Source of the DNA: CAYQLK01 sp964426075 | GTDB taxonomy: Bacteria > Patescibacteriota > Microgenomatia > CAYQLK01 | NCBI GenBank assembly: GCA_964426075.1 | Contig: CAYROP010000003.1 | Span: 1 to 41,075 of the forward strand | DNA: 41,075 nt | Direction of reading: 5' to 3' | Part shown: piece by piece, positions 1 to 5,800 of the stretch | Layout of the letters: each line of letters begins with the position of its first letter | Position numbering within the stretch: the stretch's first letter is position 1 | Translations under genes and position numbers: made by a program | Notes under the pieces: generated by a model | The model's database searches: none | What the model saw: the letters and a program-made list of their open reading frames with translations, nothing else | Told to the model about the DNA's origin: nothing

Positions 1-132
1 ATGATATTTTTATGTGGGATTCTGTAGTTAAAATTAGTTTTGAAACGTCAGCACTAGCAAACAAATTAAATTCAAAATAGTCTTTTCATAAATAAAGATC
101 TACGATTATGCTTTCTTCGCGCGTTCTGCGCG
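1..132. other. Left-edge non-coding sequence
   Basis: This AT-rich stretch carries no reading frame with a credible ribosome binding site. A small hairpin (TTCGCGC/GCGCGAA, about 117-134) lies just beyond the minus-strand terminator. I see no other feature. Confidence 0.5.
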
Positions 133-160
133 AAAAAATTGCCCGCTATTGCTAGCGGGC
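133..160 (-). terminator. Rho-independent terminator of the zinc-knuckle operon
   Basis: On the minus strand the stem GCCCGCTA/TAGCGGGC (153-160 and 141-148) with a 4-base loop is followed by six T (133-138). It lies directly after the last gene of the minus-strand operon. Confidence 0.85.
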
Positions 161-168
161 GTGTGAAC

Positions 169-360
169 TTAGGTTTGTCGTGGACAGCCGAGCAGATGGT
201 GAGTCGTGCTTTGGCAGGTGGGGCAGGGGTCGTTAGGACGACCGCCTTTTGCGTACTTTTTGCGATTTTCCTCTTTCTGCGCGTAGAGTTTGCCGAGAGC
301 AGCAAAGAGTGGATCGAGCAAAGCTTCGTCATCAGATGACTCTTTGGACTGCGTCGGCAT
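169..360 (-). CDS. Small zinc-knuckle protein, third of a tandem trio (63 aa)
   Basis: I do not recognise this protein. It has an acidic N-terminal part, a probable helix rich in Lys, Glu and Arg (residues 20-40), and a C-terminal CPTCQSTTHHLLGC block. That block is a CX2CX5HX3C zinc-binding pattern shared exactly with the two upstream genes. The frame is open further upstream to 429, but that start would lie deep inside the preceding gene. The ATG at 360, eight bases after the preceding stop, is preferred, although its ribosome binding site is weak. It is the last gene of a three-gene operon, followed by a terminator. A nucleic-acid- or protein-binding role is only a guess from the knuckle. 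Confidence 0.7.
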   Translation of the reverse strand: MPTQSKESSDDEALLDPLFAALGKLYAQKEENRKKYAKGGRPNDPCPTCQSTTHHLLGCPRQT

Positions 361-368
361 TTGGACTT

Positions 369-533
369 TTAGGTATCCATCGCCAAACAGTCCTGGGTGT
401 GCCAGAAGCAGCCGCCGCAGGCTTTGCAAGCCGAGCCACGGATGAGGCGAGTGCCGATACGGATGCCGAGATCGGTTGTTCTAGTGGGCTGAGGAGGTGG
501 CGGGGGTGTTGAGCTGCCGTTGATTGGGGTCAT
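369..533 (-). CDS. Small zinc-knuckle protein, second of a tandem trio (54 aa)
   Basis: This tiny protein has a proline-rich N-terminal stretch (residues 9-14), a short basic middle and the C-terminal block CKACGGCFWHTQDC, again CX2CX5HX3C. The start is uncertain. An ATG at 560 overlaps the preceding stop but has no Shine-Dalgarno sequence. The ATG at 533 has AAAAAGGAG twelve bases upstream and is preferred. It is a middle gene of the minus-strand operon. Little beyond the zinc site is conserved with its neighbours, so the trio shares the metal-binding end and differs in the N-terminal half. Function unknown. Confidence 0.7.
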   Translation of the reverse strand: MTPINGSSTPPPPPQPTRTTDLGIRIGTRLIRGSACKACGGCFWHTQDCLAMDT

Positions 534-552
534 GATGGACTTGTGCTCCTTT

Positions 553-765
553 TTACTCATCGTATTTGCAGTCGGATGGATGGTAGTAACTCTGCCCGCA
601 TGACGGACAGGGAATGATTTTGTCTACTTCTCCTCGGTCCAGTCGCTTGTGGTTTTCGCGCATTTGAGCGTTGACTCGGTCGCGCTCGACGATGTGGTGA
701 GCCGCTGCAGGCGACACAGTGAGGTTTTGGAATGGGCTCGGTGGCTGATTGCCGAATAGGCTCAT
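553..765 (-). CDS. Small zinc-knuckle protein, first of a tandem trio (70 aa)
   Basis: This is the first gene of the minus-strand operon. The ATG at 765 is preceded by AGGAG eight bases upstream. Residues 1-20 are probably disordered, residues 21-48 look helical and charged, and the C-terminus carries CPSCGQSYYHPSDC, a CX2CX5HX3C pattern. Retroviral-type knuckles use CX2CX4HX4C, so the spacing here differs. No family is recognised. Transcription probably starts from the extended -10 promoter near 800, back to back with the promoter of the gene at 898, so both may be controlled together. Confidence 0.75.
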   Translation of the reverse strand: MSLFGNQPPSPFQNLTVSPAAAHHIVERDRVNAQMRENHKRLDRGEVDKIIPCPSCGQSYYHPSDCKYDE

Positions 766-799
766 GTCTAAAAGACTCCTAATGTTAAGTTACTGGTTA

Positions 800-828
800 A
801 TTATATCATTTTTCGACAAATATAGGCC
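800..828 (-). promoter_or_regulatory. Promoter of the minus-strand zinc-knuckle operon
   Basis: On the minus strand a perfect TATAAT (805-800) is preceded by TGA, an extended -10. The -35 region (GGCCTA) is poor and overlaps the CCCGTAGTA element that serves the divergent gene at 898. Confidence 0.55.
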
Positions 829-865
829 CGTAGTAATTGATTTTAATGCTTAAATATTGTATAAT
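827..865 (+). promoter_or_regulatory. Class I array promoter for the gene at 898
   Basis: Element CCCGTAGTA (827-835), -35 TTGATT (837-842), 17-base spacer, -10 TATAAT (860-865). It is one of five promoters in this window with the same upstream element. Confidence 0.8.
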
Positions 866-897
866 TTTGGGTTAGTACCCTAAAACGGAGGATTAGC

Positions 898-1164
898 TTG
901 CCCGATAATGATCCCGTCGTCTACTATGTAATCAAGCATTGCGGCGACTGCGACATGATCACTTTCCATGGTACTGCTGAAAAGCGTGACAAGGAAACGA
1001 ATGAGTGGAAGGCCAGATTCTCTGCCTCCCGATCTTTTTGGGTCAACGACTCGGGCCAAATGCCGTTGTCCGAAGCCATCGAATGGTACGAGGACTACTT
1101 CCCGAAGTACGGTGGCATGAACGACCCGCGAACCGTTGTCGAACAGGCTGTCAGCGCAAGCTAA
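898..1164 (+). CDS. Small array protein, family C (88 aa)
   Basis: This is an unrecognised soluble protein with a TTG start six bases after GGAGG. It aligns along its length with the proteins at 2099 and 3588. The shared features are an N-terminal Tyr-rich strand, a Phe-x-x-Thr...Arg-Asp segment (residues 24-32), a Leu-Ser-Glu-Ala-Ile-Glu-Trp-Tyr-Glu helix (57-65) and a near-terminal Asn-Asp-Pro-Arg (75-78). There is no signal peptide or membrane segment. It is a one-gene unit with its own promoter and terminator. The conserved acidic/aromatic helix and the NDPR motif could form a binding surface, but no function can be assigned. Confidence 0.8.
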   Translation: MPDNDPVVYYVIKHCGDCDMITFHGTAEKRDKETNEWKARFSASRSFWVNDSGQMPLSEAIEWYEDYFPKYGGMNDPRTVVEQAVSAS

Positions 1165-1178
1165 CATCCCCAGAACAT

Positions 1179-1208
1179 ATGCGTCTCTACAAAGAGGCGC
1201 ATTTTTTT
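1179..1208 (+). terminator. Terminator after the gene at 898
   Basis: Stem ATGCGTCTC/GAGGCGCAT with a 6-base loop, followed by a T run. Confidence 0.9.
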
Positions 1209-1218
1209 GTCAAAATAA

Positions 1219-1257
1219 CCTGTAGTAATTGACTTTTGAGGCTAAAAATGGTATAAT
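1219..1257 (+). promoter_or_regulatory. Class I array promoter for the gene at 1318
   Basis: Element CCTGTAGTA (1219-1227), -35 TTGACT (1229-1234), 17-base spacer containing GAGGCTAAA, -10 TATAAT (1252-1257). This is the best match in the set. Confidence 0.9.
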
Positions 1258-1317
1258 CAGGGGTAATAGTGGGGTGTGAAAGCCCTTACTAAATATGCAC
1301 TTTCAAAGAGGTGAAGT

Positions 1318-1842
1318 TTGGTTAAGTCTCTGTTTGTGCGGGCGCTTGGTGCCTACGCCGTCCTGGTCGCCGCGATTGTGGCCTTCCTCTGGTTTACCAG
1401 AGAGAAGATCGTCAGTTTCGATCTCGATTGTCTCGAGCTGGACAACTGGGAACACAGGGGTCGTACCTGGTTCTACACCGAGTTCCAATCTGCTGCCGAC
1501 AAGGCAGGAATCCCCGCAAGGCTCTCCCAGTCGATATACCGTGTCAACATCGGGGAGAAGAACGAGTTCGTCGGTGTCGAGCTACTTGGTTCGGATGCAG
1601 ATCAAGGCAGTCTTGCAGTAAAGGAGATCTTTGTCTCCTATCTCTGCGAGACTGGCTGGGAACAGATTGTTCCGACCAAGCAAGGCTACGGCTCGCATGG
1701 TGAGCGCGAGGTTTGGTATTTCCAGACCGAGCATCTCCTTGCGCTCGGCAACAGTCCGGCGGTGTTCGTCGTCAACTTCGGTCGCAAGCTGAAGCATGTC
1801 GAACCGACGATGCCTACCCGACCCCGCCTCAATTTCGTCTAA
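1318..1842 (+). CDS. Membrane-anchored array protein, family A (174 aa)
   Basis: TTG start after AGAGGTGAAG. Residues 5-26 form one hydrophobic segment that looks like an N-terminal anchor rather than a cleaved signal. The rest is a single soluble domain. Its C-terminal half (IFVSYLCETGW near residue 102, then an aromatic-rich strand, then FVVNFGRKL near residue 150) lines up with the protein at 4579 and, more weakly, with the one at 2645. The paralog at 4579 has its membrane segment at the opposite end, so anchoring seems to have been added separately. Single-gene unit; function unknown. Confidence 0.8.
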   Translation: MVKSLFVRALGAYAVLVAAIVAFLWFTREKIVSFDLDCLELDNWEHRGRTWFYTEFQSAADKAGIPARLSQSIYRVNIGEKNEFVGVELLGSDADQGSLAVKEIFVSYLCETGWEQIVPTKQGYGSHGEREVWYFQTEHLLALGNSPAVFVVNFGRKLKHVEPTMPTRPRLNFV

Positions 1843-1865
1843 CTCCAAGACGAACCTCTTTCCTT

Positions 1866-1897
1866 AGCCCTCCCTTAAACAAGGAGGGCTTTTTTTG
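1866..1897 (+). terminator. Terminator after the gene at 1318
   Basis: Stem AGCCCTCC/GGAGGGCT with a T run of about seven. Two more small inverted repeats (CTCGAG pair near 1903-1928, CTTGGC/GCCAAG near 1935-1950) follow before the next promoter. Confidence 0.9.
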
Positions 1898-2017
1898 AGT
1901 CTCGAGACAAACCTACGGTTTTTCTCGAGGCCTCTTGGCAAAGCCAAGTTTTGCAAGCAAAAACGGCCGACTCTTTTCCCTTGGAAACAGAGGCTAGAAT
2001 ACCACCTTTCTTTCTAT

Positions 2018-2058
2018 CCTGTAGTAATCTTGTTTTTTAAGAATAAATAGTGTAGAAT
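2018..2058 (+). promoter_or_regulatory. Class I array promoter for the gene at 2099
   Basis: Element CCTGTAGTA (2018-2026), -35 TTGTTT (2030-2035), 17-base spacer, -10 TAGAAT (2053-2058). A small hairpin (GCCTCA/TGAGGC, 2063-2080) would sit at the 5' end of the transcript. Confidence 0.75.
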
Positions 2059-2098
2059 TTCCGCCTCAGCTTTTTGAGGCTTAGGGAGGTTTACGGAA

Positions 2099-2386
2099 AT
2101 GTCCAACATCGATACCGACACCGTGATCCACTACCTGCACACGCAGGAAGCACCCGACTGGTACAAGGTTTCGTTCTTCCGCACAGCGTCGGAGCGTGAC
2201 GACCAGGCAGACAAGTGGCGGCTTTCGCACATCAAGTCCGGTTTCGGTCGTCCCGAGACTGGAGAGATCTGCCTCTACCGCGCCATCGAATGGCACGAGA
2301 ACGAGCACTGCCCCAACTGCGTGGTCGACGACCCAAGGTCGTTGTTCCCGAGTTCGTACCCGACTCGTGAGCTGGCATATGCGTAG
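2099..2386 (+). CDS. Small array protein, family C (95 aa)
   Basis: Second copy of the family seen at 898 and 3588, with an ATG start nine bases after GGGAGG. Shared positions include Phe-Phe-Arg-Thr-Ala-Ser-Glu-Arg-Asp (residues 26-34), Ala-Ile-Glu-Trp-His-Glu (about 61-66) and Asp-Asp-Pro-Arg-Ser-Leu-Phe (about 76-82). It carries His-Cys-Pro-Asn-Cys between the last two motifs, which the other two copies lack, so cysteine is not part of the common core. No membrane segment. One-gene unit; function unknown. Confidence 0.8.
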   Translation: MSNIDTDTVIHYLHTQEAPDWYKVSFFRTASERDDQADKWRLSHIKSGFGRPETGEICLYRAIEWHENEHCPNCVVDDPRSLFPSSYPTRELAYA

Positions 2387-2421
2387 GTCTGCCTAAGGCC
2401 TCGTATCAACAAGTCCGCATC

Positions 2422-2452
2422 GCCCTCTGTAGAATTACAGGGGGCTTTTTTT
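2422..2452 (+). terminator. Terminator after the gene at 2099
   Basis: Stem GCCCTCTGTA/TACAGGGGGC with loop GAAT, then seven T. Confidence 0.9.
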
Positions 2453-2547
2453 GGGTTTCAGTTTTTTAATCTTATAATTACTCGCCAAAACTTTTTCAAA
2501 AACTGCCTCCGACATTTTTGTGCAATATTTTGGCTACGTCTTGCAGA

Positions 2548-2568
2548 ATAGTTTGTTTAACAAACTAT
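2548..2568. repeat. 21-bp inverted repeat abutting a class I element
   Basis: Arms ATAGTTTGTT (2548-2557) and AACAAACTAT (2559-2568) are perfect with one central base. The CCTGTAGTA element starts at the next base. It could be an operator. There is no T run to make it a forward terminator. Confidence 0.7.
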
Positions 2569-2606
2569 CCTGTAGTATTTACTTCTGAAGCTAAATGTGA
2601 TAAGAT
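2569..2606 (+). promoter_or_regulatory. Class I array promoter for 2645-3465
   Basis: Element CCTGTAGTA (2569-2577), -35 TTTACT (2578-2583), 17-base spacer with GAAGCTAAA, -10 TAAGAT (2601-2606). Confidence 0.75.
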
Positions 2607-2644
2607 GGCTGCCAGAACTTTAACGAGATAAGGAGCCCAAGTTT

Positions 2645-3106
2645 GTGGCTGTTGTTATTGACATCCCGTTCTCTCAGCTTCGTGACCTTAATTGGTCCGA
2701 GCTGGAGTTGGATGAACTACAAAGGGTCTTTTCGGAGGCCTGCGACGAACTCCTCAAGCCTCACGGTTTGAGAGTCAGGACTACTTTTGTCCGTCACCCA
2801 ATGGGAGACGGGGACAAGTGGTTCATGGCGGTTCATTTCGCCAACGAAACCGAACGCAAGAGTGCTCTCCTTCGGGAGATGTCGTTTTTCTACCTCAACG
2901 ATCGTGGTATGGAGGACAAGCTCGAGTGGATTCCAGCTCGACGCGCTGACCTTAAGTCTGCTGCTCCGTCGATGGTGTCAACCTTTTCGTATGGACGGCT
3001 CGCCAGAATCAGTGGCCAGATCTTGTTTCTTCGGCTCGACTTCGGTCCGGAGATCAAGTACGGCCTTCGTGAGGGCAAGCGCGGTACTGCTCTCCAGTCC
3101 TTGTAG
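2645..3106 (+). CDS. Array protein, family A (153 aa)
   Basis: Soluble member of family A with a GTG start nine bases after AAGGAG. The N-terminus has a strand then a helix (residues 14-40). The segment REMSFFYLNDRG (about 79-90) followed by LEWIP matches the segment at residue 102 of the 1318 protein and around residue 75 of the 4579 protein. The C-terminal strand FLRLDFGPEIKYG ends the domain as in those relatives. No signal peptide or membrane helix. It is the first of a two-gene unit with the zinc protein at 3130. Function unknown. Confidence 0.8.
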   Translation: MAVVIDIPFSQLRDLNWSELELDELQRVFSEACDELLKPHGLRVRTTFVRHPMGDGDKWFMAVHFANETERKSALLREMSFFYLNDRGMEDKLEWIPARRADLKSAAPSMVSTFSYGRLARISGQILFLRLDFGPEIKYGLREGKRGTALQSL

Positions 3107-3129
3107 ATCACCAGAACCAAGGAGTACGG

Positions 3130-3465
3130 ATGACCTTCAGTTTCGAGAGGGATGCGACTAAAATCGCAAAGCCCAAGAAGAAGGCCAAAAGCCAGAAGCG
3201 GCCCTGTTATCACTGCGTACGCTTGACGGCGCGGATTCAGGAGCTGTTCGACGGTCGCAAGGTTCACTTGTGTGGTCGGTGCTGGGCGGAGAATTTTACC
3301 GAACAGCAGAAGACGCGCATTATCAGTGCGAGCGAAGCCCGCGAGACCATCGCTTCTCGTAGCCGTGAACATGCTCGTTTCGGTAATCACGGACTGCAAA
3401 GTGTTCGTGGTTCACGGCCGCATATAGTGTCTGGCGGTTTGCCTTCCTTGGGCAAGCGCCGCTAA
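3130..3465 (+). CDS. Basic zinc-binding array protein (111 aa)
   Basis: ATG start five bases after AAGGAG, 23 bases after the preceding stop, so it is co-transcribed with the 2645 gene. A lysine-rich tract (residues 11-23) precedes CYHC (26-29) and CGRC (49-52), two CX2C pairs 19 residues apart that probably hold one zinc. The C-terminal 45 residues are basic and low in hydrophobics. The basic charge and zinc site would suit nucleic-acid binding, but this is inference. Its metal site differs from the CX2CX5HX3C knuckles of the minus-strand trio. Confidence 0.75.
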   Translation: MTFSFERDATKIAKPKKKAKSQKRPCYHCVRLTARIQELFDGRKVHLCGRCWAENFTEQQKTRIISASEARETIASRSREHARFGNHGLQSVRGSRPHIVSGGLPSLGKRR

Positions 3466-3481
3466 AGGCTCTTTTTCCTTT

Positions 3482-3518
3482 GCCTCCTCAAAACCAATAG
3501 GTTAGAGGGGGCTTTTTT
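3482..3518 (+). terminator. Terminator after the gene at 3130
   Basis: Imperfect stem GCCTCCTC...GAGGGGGC with inner AACC/GGTT, followed by six T. Confidence 0.85.
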
Positions 3519-3524
3519 ATTAGT

Positions 3525-3553
3525 TTGATATTTGGTTTGAGGAGGAATAGAAT
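3525..3553 (+). promoter_or_regulatory. Promoter for the gene at 3588, without the shared element
   Basis: -35 TTGATA (3525-3530), 17-base spacer, -10 TAGAAT (3548-3553). Neither CCYGTAGTR nor CCTAGAGTA is present. Confidence 0.65.
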
Positions 3554-3587
3554 ACTCTGTCTAGAACATTGACGAGGAGAGATTTAG

Positions 3588-3875
3588 TTGGCTGAGTCTA
3601 ACCCAATGGTGTATTACTACACCACGATCATTACTGGAAAGGGTCATTCGACGACCTTTTTCGCAACGCCAGAGGAGCGTGATGAAGCCGCTTCTGATTT
3701 CCGCAACCGTTATTTCATGTCGTCGGCGGCTTCGGTTTCGGCCGAGAGTGAGATGGTGTTGTCCGAAGCGGTTCGGTGGTACGAGAAACATCGTGGCGAT
3801 GACGAGAACATGAACGACCCTCGAGCTCTGTTCTCTGACTGCAAACTCCGGGAGGCGGTTGTCTCCGGAGCCTGA
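3588..3875 (+). CDS. Small array protein, family C (95 aa)
   Basis: Third family C copy, with a TTG start seven to eight bases after GAGGAG. It keeps Val-Tyr-Tyr near the N-terminus, Phe-Phe-Ala-Thr-Pro-Glu-Glu-Arg-Asp (residues 24-32), Leu-Ser-Glu-Ala-Val-Arg-Trp-Tyr-Glu (58-66) and Met-Asn-Asp-Pro-Arg-Ala-Leu-Phe (75-82). It is closest to the 898 protein. Soluble, with no signal peptide. It is a one-gene unit and the only single-gene array unit with a good promoter that lacks the common promoter element. Function unknown. Confidence 0.8.
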   Translation: MAESNPMVYYYTTIITGKGHSTTFFATPEERDEAASDFRNRYFMSSAASVSAESEMVLSEAVRWYEKHRGDDENMNDPRALFSDCKLREAVVSGA

Positions 3876-3892
3876 AAAGGCGAACTCAATAT

Positions 3893-3926
3893 AGGCACTT
3901 ACACTAGTTGTAGGTGCCTTTTTTTA
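3893..3926 (+). terminator. Terminator after the gene at 3588
   Basis: Stem AGGCACTTACA/TGTAGGTGCCT followed by a T run. Confidence 0.9.
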
Positions 3927-3937
3927 TTTGAAAAAGT

Positions 3938-3966
3938 TTGCAAAAATTATCCTAGAGTAATAAAAT
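3938..3966 (+). promoter_or_regulatory. Class II array promoter for the gene at 4008
   Basis: -35 TTGCAA (3938-3943), 17-base spacer ending in element CCTAGAGTA (3951-3959), -10 TAAAAT (3961-3966). Confidence 0.75.
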
Positions 3967-4007
3967 AGACTTTCAGATTTTGATTTAACAAAACAGAGGA
4001 AAGGATC

Positions 4008-4460
4008 GTGTCTTTGTTCAAGGACATAGTAGTTAGTCTGAAGCCGTGGGTGGTGTTTACTAACGCACGGTATCAGTTCGGACGCGAGCTCGATATTTCT
4101 GGATTGGAGGAATGGATAAGGGATGCATTCTGGTGGCAGAGCCCTGAGATTGTTTGGAGTATTGCTACCACCTCTGATTCGGTAACAATCGAAGTTCCGA
4201 AAACCTGGCTTTCGATTCGGCTTAGGCCGGTGATCGCTAGTTTTGGAGATGATCGATTTTGTCTGATCGACGGCTATGTTGTCGAGGACAGAATGTTCCG
4301 TTTTCGGCTTCCGCAAGGCAAGCAACTCGAACGAATCGCTAACCTTGAAGAACCAGAGATGAGGTTGCGATTTGTCGAGGACCAACACGCCATGGTAATT
4401 CCGGAGTTGATGGCAAGATTGCCAAAGATTTCGGAAGCCGAACCTGGGCACCCATATTAA
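4008..4460 (+). CDS. Array protein, divergent (150 aa)
   Basis: GTG start after AGAGGAAAGG. Soluble, Trp-rich N-terminal half, then a strand-rich second half ending FRFRLPQGKQLERI...MRLRFVED. The end resembles the Phe-x-strand, Leu-containing helix, alternating hydrophobic strand that closes the other array proteins, but I cannot place it firmly in family A. It is a one-gene unit. Its terminator stem overlaps the last codons and the stop. Function unknown. Confidence 0.75.
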   Translation: MSLFKDIVVSLKPWVVFTNARYQFGRELDISGLEEWIRDAFWWQSPEIVWSIATTSDSVTIEVPKTWLSIRLRPVIASFGDDRFCLIDGYVVEDRMFRFRLPQGKQLERIANLEEPEMRLRFVEDQHAMVIPELMARLPKISEAEPGHPY

Positions 4461-4480
4461 ACTGTGGGTGCCTTTTTTTT
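4447..4480 (+). terminator. Terminator overlapping the stop of the 4008 gene
   Basis: Stem GGCACCCA/TGGGTGCC followed by eight T. The stop codon of the gene (4458-4460) lies in the loop. Confidence 0.9.
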
Positions 4481-4505
4481 GATTACCTAGGTTTGAGCAA
4501 ATTAT

Positions 4506-4544
4506 CCCGTAGTGTTTGATTTGTGCTTAAAAAAATAATATAAT
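4506..4544 (+). promoter_or_regulatory. Class I array promoter for the gene at 4579
   Basis: Element CCCGTAGTG (4506-4514), -35 TTGATT (4516-4521), 17-base spacer, -10 TATAAT (4539-4544). Confidence 0.85.
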
Positions 4545-4578
4545 TACCGCTTGAACTTTAAGTGGCGAGGGTAAAAGT

Positions 4579-5142
4579 TTGACTGTCTTGGTTACGGTCC
4601 CATTGGGTGATCGTGAGCTTGGCTGGGGGTACGCGGACCGTGTATGGTTCTCGGACAAATTCCGCCAAGCGGCTCGGGAAGCTGATGTCGAGGTCATGCT
4701 TGCACGAGATCTTTTTCAGCCCGTGGTAGGTACCGATAGCGAGTACCTTCACATCAAGTTCGCCCATTTTTACGGCGAAAGATCCTTTCCCATCGTTGAG
4801 CGGCTGTTTATCAGCTACACCGACGAAGAGGGGGTTGAGCGGAAGCTTTTTCCCCGAGTTGCGGATCGAGATCATGGATCCGGTCATCACGCTATTTCGT
4901 GGGTTTTTTCTACAAAAGACCTGCACAGAGCTGGTGGGCGATTCAACAAGTTCGTCGTCGACTTTGGAGACGAGCTGTGCTTTGTTCCGGTTTCCAAAAG
5001 GATGCCGAGGCCGAGCAAGTTCAAGCTTCTGATTGTCGGCTTTGTTGCTGCCGTCGTTTCTCTTCTTTTCACTGAGAGGGTCAAGAAGCGTTCGGGAAAA
5101 GGCAAGAGCAGGCAAAATGTTCGGACTGTGAAGGACGAGTGA
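4579..5142 (+). CDS. Array protein with C-terminal membrane segment, family A (187 aa)
   Basis: TTG start after GAGGGTAAAAGT. Residues 1-145 form the family A domain. ERLFISYTDEEGVERKLFP (about 74-92) and KFVVDFGDEL (about 127-136) match the 1318 protein. Residues 151-168 (LLIVGFVAAVVSLLF and flanks) form one membrane segment, followed by a strongly basic tail, so the domain is probably cytoplasmic and tail-anchored in a positive-inside arrangement. In the 1318 paralog the anchor is N-terminal. One-gene unit; function unknown. Confidence 0.8.
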   Translation: MTVLVTVPLGDRELGWGYADRVWFSDKFRQAAREADVEVMLARDLFQPVVGTDSEYLHIKFAHFYGERSFPIVERLFISYTDEEGVERKLFPRVADRDHGSGHHAISWVFSTKDLHRAGGRFNKFVVDFGDELCFVPVSKRMPRPSKFKLLIVGFVAAVVSLLFTERVKKRSGKGKSRQNVRTVKDE

Positions 5143-5168
5143 TGTTTATTAGCAGCTGAAAAACTAAC

Positions 5169-5205
5169 GGCACTCCTAGATTTTATTTAGGGGTGCCTTT
5201 TTTTT
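5169..5205 (+). terminator. Terminator after the gene at 4579
   Basis: Stem GGCACTCCTA/TAGGGGTGCC followed by eight T. Confidence 0.9.
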
Positions 5206-5212
5206 AACTCTA

Positions 5213-5241
5213 TTGTAATAAATGACCTAGAGTATTAGAAT
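5213..5241 (+). promoter_or_regulatory. Class II array promoter for the gene at 5302
   Basis: -35 TTGTAA (5213-5218), 17-base spacer with CCTAGAGTA (5226-5234), -10 TAGAAT (5236-5241). A small hairpin CCTATT/AATAGG (5266-5279) lies in the leader. Confidence 0.8.
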
Positions 5242-5301
5242 TCTTTTAATTCTGGTCGGTTATATCCTATTCCAATAGGAAGAAAGAAGAAGGTTAGGAG
5301 T

Positions 5302-5682
5302 ATGTCAGGCCTAGAGTTTGACATGGATGTCCACGAGCTGTCTGAAGTGTTGGAGAGCGGAGACGATCTGGTGTTTTGGTTGAACTTGAGGTTTGACCAC
5401 AACAATCGGTATCTTGCAGCCAGAGGTGTGGTTGGGGGACAAGTGACACTTGTTCCTGATCCAATAAACCATGGCAAACGGAAGCTGACTTTTGCGTTTC
5501 CGAGGCTCAACAAGTCGATTTTTCGACTGTCACTCGAGTCTTCTCGCAAGAACACATCAGTTCAGGCCAACTATCGTTTCGTCGACGGGACCGATAAGCC
5601 GTTCCGGTTCTCATTCGACTGGGATGAGTTTGTTACCGCACTGCAACCAGACGCTGTTTTGCGATTCAAGCTTCATCCATGA
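5302..5682 (+). CDS. Array protein, group B (126 aa)
   Basis: ATG start after AGGAGT. A soluble, beta-rich single domain: an acidic N-terminal strand-helix (residues 1-20), several strands, and a C-terminal Phe-Ser-Phe-Asp-Trp-Asp followed by a short helix and the strand AVLRFKLHP. The closing pattern recurs in the proteins at 6368, 7187, 7630 and 8095, suggesting remote relatedness, but overall identity is low. One-gene unit. No recognised family. Confidence 0.75.
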   Translation: MSGLEFDMDVHELSEVLESGDDLVFWLNLRFDHNNRYLAARGVVGGQVTLVPDPINHGKRKLTFAFPRLNKSIFRLSLESSRKNTSVQANYRFVDGTDKPFRFSFDWDEFVTALQPDAVLRFKLHP

Positions 5683-5704
5683 TCGGAGCAAGAATGGCTA
5701 GATC

Positions 5705-5733
5705 GCCCCCGAGTAATATCGGGGGCTTTTTTT
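5705..5733 (+). terminator. Terminator after the gene at 5302
   Basis: Stem GCCCCCGA/TCGGGGGC with a 6-base loop and seven T. Confidence 0.92.
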
Positions 5734-5741
5734 GAGGTTTT

Positions 5742-5770
5742 TTGGTGTACAATAATTGACTAAGTAGAGT
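5742..5770 (+). promoter_or_regulatory. Possible promoter for the gene at 5801
   Basis: -35 TTGGTG (5742-5747), 17-base spacer, -10 TAGAGT (5765-5770). A TACAAT at 5748 without a good -35 is an alternative. The shared element is not clearly present. Confidence 0.4.
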
Positions 5771-5800
5771 TGCGGATCAAAAAACTTTGGTGGGTTGGTG

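Noticed and set aside
2890..3399. 169-aa open frame on the minus strand across 2645 and 3130
   Set aside because: It covers two plus-strand genes with good ribosome sites and has no promoter.
4558..5115. 185-aa open frame on the minus strand opposite the 4579 gene
   Set aside because: No promoter or ribosome site on the minus strand. The plus frame has promoter, Shine-Dalgarno sequence, terminator and paralogs; G+C-rich genes often leave long antisense frames.
898..5142. Alternating family C and A genes as toxin-antitoxin pairs
   Set aside because: Each gene has its own promoter and terminator rather than a tight two-gene operon, and no known toxin or antitoxin fold is recognised. Kept only as one idea for the pairing.
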